Positions 49,936-59,457 of a DNA stretch of 64,000 nucleotides are shown piece by piece. The stretch's first letter is position 1. Each line of letters begins with the position of its first letter. A program made the translations under genes and the position numbers. A model generated the notes under the pieces. The model had not been told where the DNA came from. It saw only the letters and a list, made by a program, of their open reading frames with translations, and did not search any database. The DNA comes from Sphingomonas sp. ID1715 (GTDB lineage Bacteria > Pseudomonadota > Alphaproteobacteria > Sphingomonadales > Sphingomonadaceae). The DNA lies in NCBI RefSeq assembly GCF_013044515.1, contig NZ_JABEPR010000004.1, forward strand, positions 124,001 to 188,000, written 5' to 3'.

Positions 49936-50859
49936 ATGTCGGTGGTCGTAGAAGCGGAGCGCTTGGCGCATGATCATGTTTTTCTAGGCTCGGCGCATGA
50001 CGATAATGCGCGCCGGACCTTGTGGGTGGTCGCGCTGACCGCGGTGATGATGATCGGGGAGATCATCGCCGGTTATCTGACCGGTTCGATGGCGCTGCTT
50101 GCAGACGGTTTCCACATGGCCACCCATGCCGGCGCGCTTTCGGTTGCGGCGGCAGCTTATGCGTTTGCAAAGCGCCATGCCGACAATCGGCGATTCAGTT
50201 TCGGGACCGGCAAGGTCGGCGATCTCGCCGGATTCGCGTCCGCGCTGGTGCTTGGGCTGATCGCGCTTGGGATTGGCGTCGAGGCGATTTTGCGGCTGCT
50301 CCGGCCGACGATCGTCGATTTCGGGACAGCAACGCTGATCGCGGTGATCGGACTGGTCGTAAACATCATCAGTGCGCTGCTGCTAAGCGGGAGCCACGGC
50401 CATGACCATGCGCATGATCACCACCATCATAATCATCATCGTGCAGGCAGCGGCCAAGACAATAATCTTCGCTCCGCCTATGTCCATGTCCTCGCCGATG
50501 CGCTGACATCGGTGCTCGCGATCGCGGCCTTGTTGACGGGCAGATATCTCGGCTGGGTCTGGATGGACCCGGTGATGGGAATTGTCGGGGCGGTGGTCAT
50601 CGCGCGCTGGTCGTGGACGCTGATGCGCGACACCGCGGCCGTTCTTCTGGACACGACGGACGCCCATGTCGCCGAGGAAGTTCGCGACCTGGTCGAGTCG
50701 CCGGGCGATATGCGGATCACCGACCTGCATGTCTGGCGGGTGGGACCCGAAGCGCATGCCGCCATCGTCAGTGTCTGCGGGGCCAGCGACGGCGAGATCG
50801 TGCGCGAACGCCTTCGGCCCGTCCATGAGCTTGCCCATCTGACGGTCGAGACCCGGTGA
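49936..50859 (+). CDS. dmeF: DmeF-type cobalt/nickel exporter (CDF family)
   Basis: A 307-residue cation diffusion facilitator. The N-terminal HDHVFLGSAHDDNARRTL and span-2 ADGFHMATHA (HxxxH rather than HxxxD) are DmeF hallmarks; span 5 has HVLADALTS. A His-rich loop (HGHDHAHDHHHHNHH) lies between spans 4 and 5. DmeF proteins export Co and Ni. It starts 10 bases after the RcnR-type regulator gene. Confidence 0.9.
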   Translation: MSVVVEAERLAHDHVFLGSAHDDNARRTLWVVALTAVMMIGEIIAGYLTGSMALLADGFHMATHAGALSVAAAAYAFAKRHADNRRFSFGTGKVGDLAGFASALVLGLIALGIGVEAILRLLRPTIVDFGTATLIAVIGLVVNIISALLLSGSHGHDHAHDHHHHNHHRAGSGQDNNLRSAYVHVLADALTSVLAIAALLTGRYLGWVWMDPVMGIVGAVVIARWSWTLMRDTAAVLLDTTDAHVAEEVRDLVESPGDMRITDLHVWRVGPEAHAAIVSVCGASDGEIVRERLRPVHELAHLTVETR

Positions 50860-50893
50860 GAATACGGTGAGCGAGGGGCACACGGGACCTGCG

Positions 50894-51538
50894 TCAGCGC
50901 CGAGCCTCCGCGATCTTCAGTTGAAACGCCTCCCGCTGGGCGCGGCCGAGAAAATAGTCGACATAGGTGCGAAAGGGCCGCTCGTTCATCGGCGATCGGC
51001 CGGCCGGCGGCGGTGCGCCGGCTCGAACCGCAAGGCTCGCCATCGTGCTGAAAAACTGTTTCGCGGCGGCTCGGTCGGTTGGGCCTGCCGATGCAGCGTT
51101 CTCCAGGATCAGCGTTTTCTCGGCCTTGGGAGTGAGTGCCCAGGCCCGCTCGAGCCGCGCCACAGCGACACCTTGGGCGACGAGCGCTGCTGCGGCCGCG
51201 TGCTCCAGCGAGGCGCCCGCGAGCGACGCACCAACCAGCGGCATCAAGCGATCGCCTGCGACGTCAAGCCCGCATATCCGGCCGGCCCGGCGGATCATCG
51301 CGTTTTCGACAGGAACGCTCGCAAGCGCCTCCGATCCTGCCCGCGCATAGCCGGCGACGATCGCCGCCCGGCTGGCCTGCGGCAGCGCCGTCCACAGACA
51401 ATCGGATGGCGGCCGACTGGCGCCGGCGGGCCGGGCGACAGTGAGAGCAAGGATCGCAGCGACTGCTGGAGCAATGCGCGGCAGATGGCGGCAAGGCGCT
51501 GGCTGAGGCGTCCGCAAAAGCTGTTCGATCGGCTGCAT
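50894..51538 (-). CDS. Hypothetical exported helical protein
   Basis: A 214-residue protein with a positively charged N-terminus and a hydrophobic segment (about 23-41, ending AGAS), followed by an Ala-rich helical body with two Cys (SDCLW, RICGLD). I do not recognise a family. The ATG at 51538 is preceded by GAGGG; the frame is open a further 19 codons upstream. It is convergent with dmeF and divergent from the PepSY gene. Confidence 0.6.
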   Translation of the reverse strand: MQPIEQLLRTPQPAPCRHLPRIAPAVAAILALTVARPAGASRPPSDCLWTALPQASRAAIVAGYARAGSEALASVPVENAMIRRAGRICGLDVAGDRLMPLVGASLAGASLEHAAAAALVAQGVAVARLERAWALTPKAEKTLILENAASAGPTDRAAAKQFFSTMASLAVRAGAPPPAGRSPMNERPFRTYVDYFLGRAQREAFQLKIAEARR

Positions 51539-51663
51539 GGGCTTTCCCTCGCGTGATTTCGCAACATTGGGAATTTGTATTTTTACCGCAAGCATGGCCG
51601 AACCTAGGAGGGACTATCGAGAGGGGGCGTTCCGATCGGGAGCGCAACTACAAGGAACCGACC

Positions 51664-51969
51664 ATGTTCAGGACCCACTCGCTTATCGTTGTTGCCCTTG
51701 CCGGTCTCGCAACCGCCGGCGTCGCTCAGGCCGCGCCGCACGCTCCTGCCGCGAAGCTTTCGATGGCCCAGGCGCGCGCGATCGCGCTGAAGGCTGCGCC
51801 GGGCAAGCTCATCTCCGGCGAATATGAGAATGAGGGCGGCGGCTGGCGCTATTCGTTCGACATCCAGCAGCGCGGCCATGTCCAGGAGATCGGCGTCGAT
51901 GCGAACTCGGGCAAGATCGTCGAGAACAAGTCCGAAGGCCGCGTCGACCGCGACGCAGGGAAGAAGTGA
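51664..51969 (+). CDS. PepSY-domain periplasmic protein
   Basis: A 101-residue exported protein: signal peptide (about 1-22, ending AQAAP), then one PepSY domain (LSMAQARAIALKAAPGKLI, WRYSFDIQQRGHVQEIGVDA). PepSY proteins often lie before two-component systems and may bind ligands or inhibit proteases. The ATG has AAGGAA upstream. It is followed five bases later by the response regulator, so it is part of that operon and may tune sensing. Confidence 0.85.
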   Translation: MFRTHSLIVVALAGLATAGVAQAAPHAPAAKLSMAQARAIALKAAPGKLISGEYENEGGGWRYSFDIQQRGHVQEIGVDANSGKIVENKSEGRVDRDAGKK

Positions 51970-51974
51970 ACTGA

Positions 51975-52652
51975 ATGCAGATCCTCGTCGCCGAGGATGA
52001 CGCCGAAACGGCCGAGTTCGTCGCCCGCGGGCTGGACGAACTCGGCCATGGCGTGTTGCGAGCCGCCAACGGGCCCGACGCGCTGCACCTGGCGACGACC
52101 GAGGCCGTCGACGTGCTGGTGCTGGACCGGATGCTGCCCGGAATGGACGGCGTTGCCGTGCTCCGCCGACTGCGCGCTGCGAAGATCGACACGCCGGTGC
52201 TCCTGCTGACGGCGCTCGGGCGGATTGAGGATCGCGTCGAAGGCCTGGAGGCGGGCGCGGATGACTATCTGGTGAAGCCGTTCGCGTTTTCGGAACTGGC
52301 GGCGCGGATCAATGCGCTGGGGCGGCGCAGACCGCTGAGCGATGCGCCGACCGAACTTGCGTCCGGGCCTTTGCAGATGGACCTGCTGAAGCGCGAGGTC
52401 CGACGCGGCCGGCGCGCGATCGCGCTTCAGCCGCGCGAGTTCCGGCTGCTGGAGGAGCTGATGCGGAACAGCGACCGCGTCGTCACCCGCACGATGCTGC
52501 TGGAGCGGGTCTGGGGCTTTCACTTCGACCCACAGACCAACATCGTCGAGACCCATATGAGCCGGCTCCGCGCCAAGCTGAACGAAGGCGGGGCGGATGA
52601 TGTGATCGAGACGGTTCGCGGCGTCGGCTACCGCATGCGCGGGCAGGCCTAG
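51975..52652 (+). CDS. OmpR-family response regulator
   Basis: A 225-residue regulator with an N-terminal receiver domain (acidic pocket near residues 7-9, phosphorylation at Asp51 in LVLDRMLPG, Lys in YLVKPFAF) and a C-terminal winged-helix domain (FRLLEELMRNSDRVVTRTML, VETHMSRLRAKL). It is co-transcribed with PepSY before it and the histidine kinase three bases after it, and probably activates the adjacent RND pump genes. Confidence 0.93.
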   Translation: MQILVAEDDAETAEFVARGLDELGHGVLRAANGPDALHLATTEAVDVLVLDRMLPGMDGVAVLRRLRAAKIDTPVLLLTALGRIEDRVEGLEAGADDYLVKPFAFSELAARINALGRRRPLSDAPTELASGPLQMDLLKREVRRGRRAIALQPREFRLLEELMRNSDRVVTRTMLLERVWGFHFDPQTNIVETHMSRLRAKLNEGGADDVIETVRGVGYRMRGQA

Positions 52653-52655
52653 CCC

Positions 52656-53993
52656 ATGCGCAGCGCCGCATATCGGATCGCCTTCATCTATTCGGCCGCC
52701 TTTGCTCTCGCGATCGCGCTGCTCGGCGTGGTCATCTTTTGGGCTATGCACATCGCCTTTCTCCGGCAGCTCGACACGACGATCAAGGACGAGTCGGCGG
52801 CTCTCGTCGCGGAATACCATGCCGACGGCGCGACCGAGCTCGCCGAAGCCATCGCGAAGCGGGAAGCGATCGGCTCGCGCGACCGCATGCTCTATGCGCT
52901 GTTCGCGCCCGACGGACGGCGCGAGGGGGGGCATCTGGTGACCAGAAGGCCCGCGCCCGGACTTCGCGACTTGACCTTCATCGATCCCCGCGAAGGCCCG
53001 GATGGCGGGCGGGGCTTTACCGTCGACCTCGGTGATGGCCGGGTGCTGCTCGTCGCGGCCGATCGGGAGCGGATCGAGCAGATCGACCGCACGATCATCT
53101 CGGTCTTTCTGGCCGGCTTCGGGCTCGTGTTGCTGTTCGGCATTGCCGGCGCGCTGACGCTTGGCGGTTATCTGCGCGATCGGCTGGGTGCGATCAGTCA
53201 TGCGGCGGAGGGCATCGCCGCCGGCCATCTCGGCGCGCGGATGCCGGTCAGCGACCGCGGCGACGAGTTCGATCGGCTGGCCAGATCCTTGAACGCGATG
53301 CTCGAGCGGATCGAAGGATTGATCGAGAATGTCCGGCAGGTCTCGAGCGACATCGCCCATGATCTGCGCACGCCGCTTGCGCGGCTGCGCAACCAGCTGG
53401 AGCGAGGGCTGGGGCAGGACGACCCTCTGGCGCAGCGGCATGCGATCGAGGATGGCATCCAGCGGGTCGACGATGTGCTCGGCCTGTTCGCCGCGATCCT
53501 TCGGATTGCCGAGATCGAGAGCGGACGGATCCGAAAGAATTTTGGTCCCGTGGATCTGAGCGTGCTGACGGCGGAACTCGCCGAAAGCTATGCCCCTGCG
53601 GTCGCGGACGGGGGCCGCGCGCTCACCTGGAGTGTCGAACCCGATATCGTCATTCCGGGCGATCGCGAACTGCTTGCCCAGGCCCTGGTCAATCTGATCG
53701 AGAATGCCCAGCGGCACACGCCGGCCGGCACGGCGATCAGGGTCGAGCTTGCGGCTTCCGACGATGTGTGCCGTCTCCAGGTATCGGACAATGGACCGGG
53801 CGTCCGCGCTGAGGATCGCGAAAGAATCGTGCAGCGCTTCATCCGGCTGGAGGGCAGCCGCTCGGCGCCCGGCCACGGCTTGGGTCTCAACCTCGTCGCC
53901 GCGGTCGCGCGGCTGCATGGGGCCCAACTGAGTTTCGGGGACAATGGGCCGGGCCTGATCGTGACGATCGCCTTTGCGGAGAGCTGCGTGTGA
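52656..53993 (+). CDS. Sensor histidine kinase
   Basis: A 445-residue membrane sensor: span 1 (about 10-33), periplasmic domain (about 34-145), span 2 (about 148-170), HAMP linker (about 172-225), a phosphoacceptor helix with His235 in SSDIAHDLRTPLARLR, and an ATPase domain (VNLIENAQRHTP, DNGPGV, GHGLGLNLV). It is the cognate partner of the preceding response regulator. The stop overlaps the GTG of the efflux outer-membrane factor gene, tying sensing and pump expression together. Confidence 0.93.
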   Translation: MRSAAYRIAFIYSAAFALAIALLGVVIFWAMHIAFLRQLDTTIKDESAALVAEYHADGATELAEAIAKREAIGSRDRMLYALFAPDGRREGGHLVTRRPAPGLRDLTFIDPREGPDGGRGFTVDLGDGRVLLVAADRERIEQIDRTIISVFLAGFGLVLLFGIAGALTLGGYLRDRLGAISHAAEGIAAGHLGARMPVSDRGDEFDRLARSLNAMLERIEGLIENVRQVSSDIAHDLRTPLARLRNQLERGLGQDDPLAQRHAIEDGIQRVDDVLGLFAAILRIAEIESGRIRKNFGPVDLSVLTAELAESYAPAVADGGRALTWSVEPDIVIPGDRELLAQALVNLIENAQRHTPAGTAIRVELAASDDVCRLQVSDNGPGVRAEDRERIVQRFIRLEGSRSAPGHGLGLNLVAAVARLHGAQLSFGDNGPGLIVTIAFAESCV

Positions 53994-55330
53994 CAACAAA
54001 GGGGGTGTGTGCGGCGGCCTTGCTGCTTTCGGCCTGTGCGACTTACCGGCCGTTGCCGCTCGACGAGACTCCGGCGGCTCTGTCGGCGCCGGCATTGGCG
54101 GTGCTGGCGCAGGACGCGGCGACGATCGACCGGCCGTTTCTGCAGCCCGAAAGGATCGACTTCACCCGCCCGCTTGATCCCAATGCGGTCGCGGCGCTCG
54201 CCGTTCTCGGCAACCGGGATCTGCAGGCGGCGCGGGTGCGGGCGGGCGTCGCCGATGCGCAAGTGTTTGCCGCCGGCCTTTTGCCCGACCCGAGCTTCAG
54301 CTTCGGGCTCGACCCGCTGCTCTCGGGGCCGGACACGATGCTCGGCATCAGCTCGAGCCTCGGCTTGAACCTGAACGCGCTCCGCACGCGCGGCGTCACG
54401 TTGCAGCAGGCGCGGGCGGACGCACGCAAGGTTCGGCTCGACCTTGCCTGGACCGAATGGCAGACCTCGGGGCAGGCGCGACTGCAGGCGGCGCGGATCG
54501 CAGCGCTCGAGCGCCAGGTTGCGCTGGACCTGGAAAGCCGTGATTCCACGCAGGCGATGCTCGATCGCATGCTGCGTGCGGCCGGGCGCGGCGACATGGC
54601 CGGCGACGCGGTGCAAGGCGCGCGCGTGGCGGCATTCGATGCCGCCGAGCGGCTGCGAACCGATGAGAAGGATCTCGGCGCAGCCCGGCTGGAGCTGGCG
54701 AAGCTGATCGGCTTCCCGCCCGATCGAGAACTGAAGCTTGCCGCCGCGCCGCTCCCGCCTTCGCCGCCCGATGCGAGTGCGTTGTTCGCGATCGCGCAGC
54801 AGCGGCGGACGGACCTCAAGGCTCTTCGCGCTGGCTATGAGGCGCAGGAGGCTGCGGTGCACAAGGCTGTGCTTGATCAGTTTCCCAATCTCGATCTGAG
54901 CGTCAACGGCGCGCGCGACACGGCGGGCAACGTGACCCTCGGCCCGGCCGTCTCGTTTACGCTGCCGCTCTGGAACCGCAATCGCGGCGGGATCGCGGTC
55001 GAGCGTGCGACGCGCGCGGCGCTCAAGGCGGAATATGAAGCGCGGCTGTTTCAGACCCGCGCCGAGATCGCCGCAGCCGTGAACGGCATTGCGATCGCGC
55101 GGCGGCAGCGCGACGCGGTACTGGCAGCGTTGCCGGCGGTGCGCCGCTTCGCCGCCGCAAGCCGCCGCGCCGCCGACCGCGGCGACATCGCGCTTGCGAC
55201 CGCCGCGACCGCCGAACAGGCGCTCCGCGACAAGGAAATGCAGCGCGTTCAGGCCGAGCGCGACATCGCCGAACAGACCATCGCGCTCGAACTCCTGGCG
55301 GGCGCGCCCCAGGAGGCATGGAAAGAATGA
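53990..55330 (+). CDS. TolC-family outer-membrane factor, lipoprotein type
   Basis: A 446-residue outer-membrane factor with a lipobox near residue 16 (LLLSACATYRP) and two helical repeats. AAGLLPDPSFSFGLDPLL and VSFTLPLWNRNRGGIAVER match efflux channels of RND pumps. GTG 53990 overlaps the kinase stop (GTGA). It forms the exit duct for the pump encoded by the next two genes. Confidence 0.9.
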   Translation: MTTKGVCAAALLLSACATYRPLPLDETPAALSAPALAVLAQDAATIDRPFLQPERIDFTRPLDPNAVAALAVLGNRDLQAARVRAGVADAQVFAAGLLPDPSFSFGLDPLLSGPDTMLGISSSLGLNLNALRTRGVTLQQARADARKVRLDLAWTEWQTSGQARLQAARIAALERQVALDLESRDSTQAMLDRMLRAAGRGDMAGDAVQGARVAAFDAAERLRTDEKDLGAARLELAKLIGFPPDRELKLAAAPLPPSPPDASALFAIAQQRRTDLKALRAGYEAQEAAVHKAVLDQFPNLDLSVNGARDTAGNVTLGPAVSFTLPLWNRNRGGIAVERATRAALKAEYEARLFQTRAEIAAAVNGIAIARRQRDAVLAALPAVRRFAAASRRAADRGDIALATAATAEQALRDKEMQRVQAERDIAEQTIALELLAGAPQEAWKE

Positions 55331-56346
55331 AAACAAGCATCTGTGCGGCCGCGCTGGCGCTGGCAGCCTGTTCGAGTGGACAGAGCGCGACCGAGAACAC
55401 CGCCGAGCCGGTTGCGCTGGTCAAGCTGGCCGCGGCTTCGCCGGCGTCGGTCCAGTCGAGCGTCGCCCTGTACGGCACTGCTGAGGCGGGAGCGGCAGGA
55501 AGCGCGATTCTGAGCGCACCGACGGAAGCCGTGGTGGCGGCGATCGTGGCGCCGACCGGGAGCGCTGTGTCCCGAGGACAATTGGTGGTTCGCCTGGCGC
55601 CGAGCGCCGCCGCCCGGCTCGACCTGGTCAAGGCGGCGAGCGACGCCCGCGCGGCGCAGCTCGCTTATGAACGAGCGCAGCGGCTTCGCGCCGACGGGCT
55701 GGTCAGCAATGCCGAGGTCGATACCGCGCGCGCGACTGCGCAGGCTGCGACCGCGACGCGCGCCAGCCTTGCCGCGCGCAGCGGAGCACTCGAGTTGCGC
55801 GCGCCCATTGCCGGCCATGTGCAGACCGTCTCCGCAACGCTTGGCAGCCTGGTCCCGGCAGGGACTTCGGTCGCAACGATCATGGCTGGCGGTGACTTGC
55901 GCGGCCGATTCGGGGTCGATCCCGCGCTGGTCCGGCAGATCCGGCCTGGTACTGGTATCCGGGTCGCGCCTTCGGCGGGCGGACCGAGTTTTGCCGCGAC
56001 CGTGCTTTCGGTCGATCCGACCGTCGACGCGCAGACGCGGCTTGCCTCGCTGTTCGTCAGGATACCGGCGGCGGCCGCGATCGGCGCGGGCCAGCCGCTG
56101 ACCGGTCAGCTGGCATTGGCGGCCGGAGACGGGGCGCCGACTGTGCCGTACGCGGCGCTCCTGGACGATGCCGGCCAAGCCTATGTCTTTATCGTGTCGG
56201 GCGGCAAGGCGCACCGCCGCAATGTGACGCCAGGGCCGAGCGATGGCGAGCGGGTCGTGATCTCGCGCGGATTGAAATCCGGCGAGCAAGTTGTGGTCGA
56301 AGGCGGGACGGCCCTGGATGACGGCATGAAAGTGCGGACGCGATGA
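55327..56346 (+). CDS. RND efflux periplasmic adaptor, lipoprotein type
   Basis: A 339-residue membrane-fusion protein with a lipobox (ALALAACSSG), lipoyl halves (SAPTEAVVAAIVAPTGS and ALELRAPIAGHVQTVSA), a short coiled coil (about 105-150) and beta-barrel domains. ATG 55327 is correctly spaced from AGGAGG at 55311, while ATG 55318 lies only one base after it. It overlaps the outer-membrane factor gene and the pump gene on either side. Confidence 0.9.
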   Translation: MKTSICAAALALAACSSGQSATENTAEPVALVKLAAASPASVQSSVALYGTAEAGAAGSAILSAPTEAVVAAIVAPTGSAVSRGQLVVRLAPSAAARLDLVKAASDARAAQLAYERAQRLRADGLVSNAEVDTARATAQAATATRASLAARSGALELRAPIAGHVQTVSATLGSLVPAGTSVATIMAGGDLRGRFGVDPALVRQIRPGTGIRVAPSAGGPSFAATVLSVDPTVDAQTRLASLFVRIPAAAAIGAGQPLTGQLALAAGDGAPTVPYAALLDDAGQAYVFIVSGGKAHRRNVTPGPSDGERVVISRGLKSGEQVVVEGGTALDDGMKVRTR

Positions 56347-59300
56347 TCGGCGCGCTTCGCGACCATGCGCGGGCGATCGTGCTCGCGGCGATCCTGCTCA
56401 CCCTCGCGGGCATCGGCGCTGCGCTGCGCTTGCCGGTAAGCCTTTTTCCACACATCGATTATCCCCGGGTGGTCGTGTCCGTCGAGGCCGGCGACCGCGA
56501 GCCGGCGCAAATGGCGGCCGAGATCACGCGCCCGATCGAGATCGCGTTGCGCCAGGTTCCCGGCGTCACGCGCATCCGCTCGACGACCAGCCGCGGTTCG
56601 GCGGAAGTCGGGCTGAACTTCGCATGGGGCGATGACATGGTGGCGGGGACGCTCGCGACGCAAGGGGCGTTGGCGACCGCGCTGCCCGACCTGCCGCCGG
56701 GCACGCGGTTCAGCGTGCGCCGCTCCGACCCGACGATCTTTCCCGTGCTGGGCATTGCGCTCACTTCGAAAAGCCTCGACCCGGCGACGCTGCGGCAGAT
56801 CGCCGAGCTGCAGATCCGGCCGGCGCTGAGTTCGGTGGCGGGCGTCGCCGGAGTCGATGTGCTCGGCAGCGCGCCGCGCGAGATCGCGGTCGATCTCGAT
56901 CCGGGCCGGCTTCAGGCGCTGGGCATCAGCCTCAGCGATGTCGCCACCGCAGTCGGGCGGGCAAGCATGGTGCGCGGCGTCGGACGAGTCGAGGATCGGC
57001 ACCGGCTCTATCTGGTGCTGGTCGAGAACCGCGCGACCTCGATCGAGGATATCGGCAAGCTTCCGGTCAAGGCCGCGAGCGCGCCGCCGGCCGGCGCCGG
57101 CCCGCTTGCCGGCCAGCCCATGCCGCCGCCGTCCGCCTCGGTTGTGACGCTCGGGCAGATCGCCTCGATCCATCCGGCGACTGCCCCGAACTTCACCCGC
57201 GTCACATCGGGCGGGCGCGACGCGATCCTCGTCAATGTACGTCAGTCGCTGACCGGCGACAGCGTTGCGATCGTGAGGGCGGTCGACGCGCGCCTCGCTC
57301 AAATCCATCTGCCGCCGACCGTCTCGGTCACGCCCTTTTACGATCAATCGGAGCTGGTCACCGGCGCGGCCAATGCCGTGCGCGACGCGATCCTGCTCGG
57401 GGCGCTCCTGGCTGGGCTGGTGCTGTTCCTGTTCCTGCGCTCGTTCCGGCTGATGGCCATTACCGGGATCGCCCTGCCGGCGGTGCTCGCCGCCACTTGT
57501 CTGCTTCTTCTGGCGTTGAACATGGGCTTCAACATGATGACGCTTGGCGGCATGGCGGCCGCCGTCGGGCTGGTCGTCGACGATGCGGTCGTGATGCTCG
57601 AGCACATGATGCGCCGGATGCAGGAAGGCGCTGCCCGAGACCGGGACAGCCTGCTCGCCGCCGCGGCCGAAATGGGCAAGCCGCTGTACGGGTCCAGTCT
57701 TGCGACGATCATCATCTTTCTCCCGCTTGCGTTTGTCAGCGGCGTCACCGGCGGCTTTTTCAAGGCGCTTGCGCTCACCATGGCGGCCGCGCTGATCCTG
57801 TCGCTGCTCTATGCGCGGTTCGTGATCCCGCTTGTCGCCGCCGCCTGGCTGCGGCCGAAGGATGTCGAGGCTGCCGGGAAGGCGGACCGCCTGATGCAGC
57901 GCCTAGAGCGAGGGCATGACTGGGCCGAACGCCGCACGCTCGGCCGCCCGCGCCTGTTCGTGGGGATCGTCGCCATCGCCATGCTCGGCCTTGGCTATCT
58001 CGCCTGGACCAAAGTGCCCTCGGGATTCATGCCCGCCATGGACGAAGGCGGCTTCGTTCTCGATTACAAGGCGCAGCCGGGCGCGGCGCTGAGCGATACC
58101 GACCGCATCCTCAGGCAAGTCGAGCAGATCATCACCGCCACACCCGAGGTTGCGAGCTATTCGAGACGAACCGGCGTCCAGCTCGGCGGCGGGCTGACCG
58201 AAGCGGACGAGGGAGACTATTTCATTCGTTTGAAAGGCGGATCGCGGCGGCCGATCGATGCGGTGATGACGGACATTCGCACGCAGATCGAAGCGAAGGT
58301 GCCGGGGCTCCAGATCGAAACCATCCAGCTGATGGAAGATCTGATCGGCGACCTGACCGCGGTGCCGCAACCGATCGAAGTCAAATTGTTCAGCGACGAT
58401 CCGGTGGCGCTCAACGCGGCGGCGAAGCGCGTGGGGGACGCGATCGGGAAAATACCAGGCGTCGTCGAAGTGGTGAACGGTTTGCGCGTCGCTGGCGATG
58501 CGATCGACATTCGCGTGCGCCCGGGTGCCCTTGCTCAACAGGGCATGGATGCCGACGCCTTCGCATCGCAGATTGAGGGGCTGATCGGCGGAACCGAGGC
58601 GACGCGCATGCGCGCGGGCGAGCAATTGCTCGCGGTTCGCGTCCGCGCGCCTGCAGATCTCCGCCAACGGGCCGCGCAGATTGCGCAATTGCCGCTGGTC
58701 GCGCCTGACGGACATGGCCTGACGGTTGGGCAGGTGGCCGATGTCGGCGTGCAAGCGGGCCAGCAACAGCTGACCCGAGAGGATCTGGCGCCCTTTGTCG
58801 CCGTGACGGCGCGGCTCGAAGGGCGCGATCTCGGTTCCGGCATGAAGGATGTGCGCAAGACGGTCGGCGATCTGCGACTGCCGGGCAGCGTCCGGGTCGA
58901 TTATGGGGGCCTTTACGCCGAGCAGCAGAAGAGCTTTGCGGACCTGAGCATGGTGTTCGCCGCCGCCTTGCTGCTGACGGCGCTGCTGCTCACGATCCTG
59001 TTCGAGCGGATCGCCTGGACGCTCGCGGCGATCCTGACGGTCCTGCTGTCGGCGGCCGCGGTGCTGATCGGACTCTGGGTCACAGGCATCGAACTGAACA
59101 TCTCGGCGTTGATGGGTCTGACGATGGTGGTCGGCATGGTGACTGAACTTGTCATCTTCTACCTCGCCGAGCTCGATCCAGCCGCTTCTGTCGGAGAAGA
59201 TGCCTTGCGCGAGGCGGGCCGAAAACGCCTGCGGCCCATCCTGATGTCGGCCTTGATCGCGGTGCTGACGCTCAGTCCGCTGGCGCTCGGCCTGAGCCGC

Positions 59301-59441
59301 GGCGCGGGGCTTCAGCAGCCGCTGGCGACTGCGATCATCTTCGGTCTGACCGCCGCTGTGCCTTTGGTGCTGCTGTTCCTGCCCGGAGCGCTGCTGATCT
59401 TTGGCGACAAGCCGAGGCCGGCGCGAGACGCCGCGGCATGA
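56343..59441 (+). CDS. RND efflux permease of a two-component-linked system
   Basis: A 1032-residue RND pump with 12 spans and two periplasmic loops. Its span-4 relay reads GLVVDDAVVMLEHMMRR, with the Asp-Asp pair of drug/organic-compound pumps rather than the Asp-Gly of CzcA-type metal pumps, and the start SLFPHIDYPRVVVSVEAG is intermediate. The substrate is therefore uncertain: a metal or an organic compound. It is the last gene of the PepSY/regulator/kinase/pump operon, all overlapping. Confidence 0.88.
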   Translation: MIGALRDHARAIVLAAILLTLAGIGAALRLPVSLFPHIDYPRVVVSVEAGDREPAQMAAEITRPIEIALRQVPGVTRIRSTTSRGSAEVGLNFAWGDDMVAGTLATQGALATALPDLPPGTRFSVRRSDPTIFPVLGIALTSKSLDPATLRQIAELQIRPALSSVAGVAGVDVLGSAPREIAVDLDPGRLQALGISLSDVATAVGRASMVRGVGRVEDRHRLYLVLVENRATSIEDIGKLPVKAASAPPAGAGPLAGQPMPPPSASVVTLGQIASIHPATAPNFTRVTSGGRDAILVNVRQSLTGDSVAIVRAVDARLAQIHLPPTVSVTPFYDQSELVTGAANAVRDAILLGALLAGLVLFLFLRSFRLMAITGIALPAVLAATCLLLLALNMGFNMMTLGGMAAAVGLVVDDAVVMLEHMMRRMQEGAARDRDSLLAAAAEMGKPLYGSSLATIIIFLPLAFVSGVTGGFFKALALTMAAALILSLLYARFVIPLVAAAWLRPKDVEAAGKADRLMQRLERGHDWAERRTLGRPRLFVGIVAIAMLGLGYLAWTKVPSGFMPAMDEGGFVLDYKAQPGAALSDTDRILRQVEQIITATPEVASYSRRTGVQLGGGLTEADEGDYFIRLKGGSRRPIDAVMTDIRTQIEAKVPGLQIETIQLMEDLIGDLTAVPQPIEVKLFSDDPVALNAAAKRVGDAIGKIPGVVEVVNGLRVAGDAIDIRVRPGALAQQGMDADAFASQIEGLIGGTEATRMRAGEQLLAVRVRAPADLRQRAAQIAQLPLVAPDGHGLTVGQVADVGVQAGQQQLTREDLAPFVAVTARLEGRDLGSGMKDVRKTVGDLRLPGSVRVDYGGLYAEQQKSFADLSMVFAAALLLTALLLTILFERIAWTLAAILTVLLSAAAVLIGLWVTGIELNISALMGLTMVVGMVTELVIFYLAELDPAASVGEDALREAGRKRLRPILMSALIAVLTLSPLALGLSRGAGLQQPLATAIIFGLTAAVPLVLLFLPGALLIFGDKPRPARDAAA

Positions 59442-59457
59442 ACAGTGCTCGACCGGC

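Noticed and set aside
50403-50460. CAT/CAC-rich run as a repeat element
   Set aside because: It is the coding sequence for the His-rich loop of the DmeF-type exporter.
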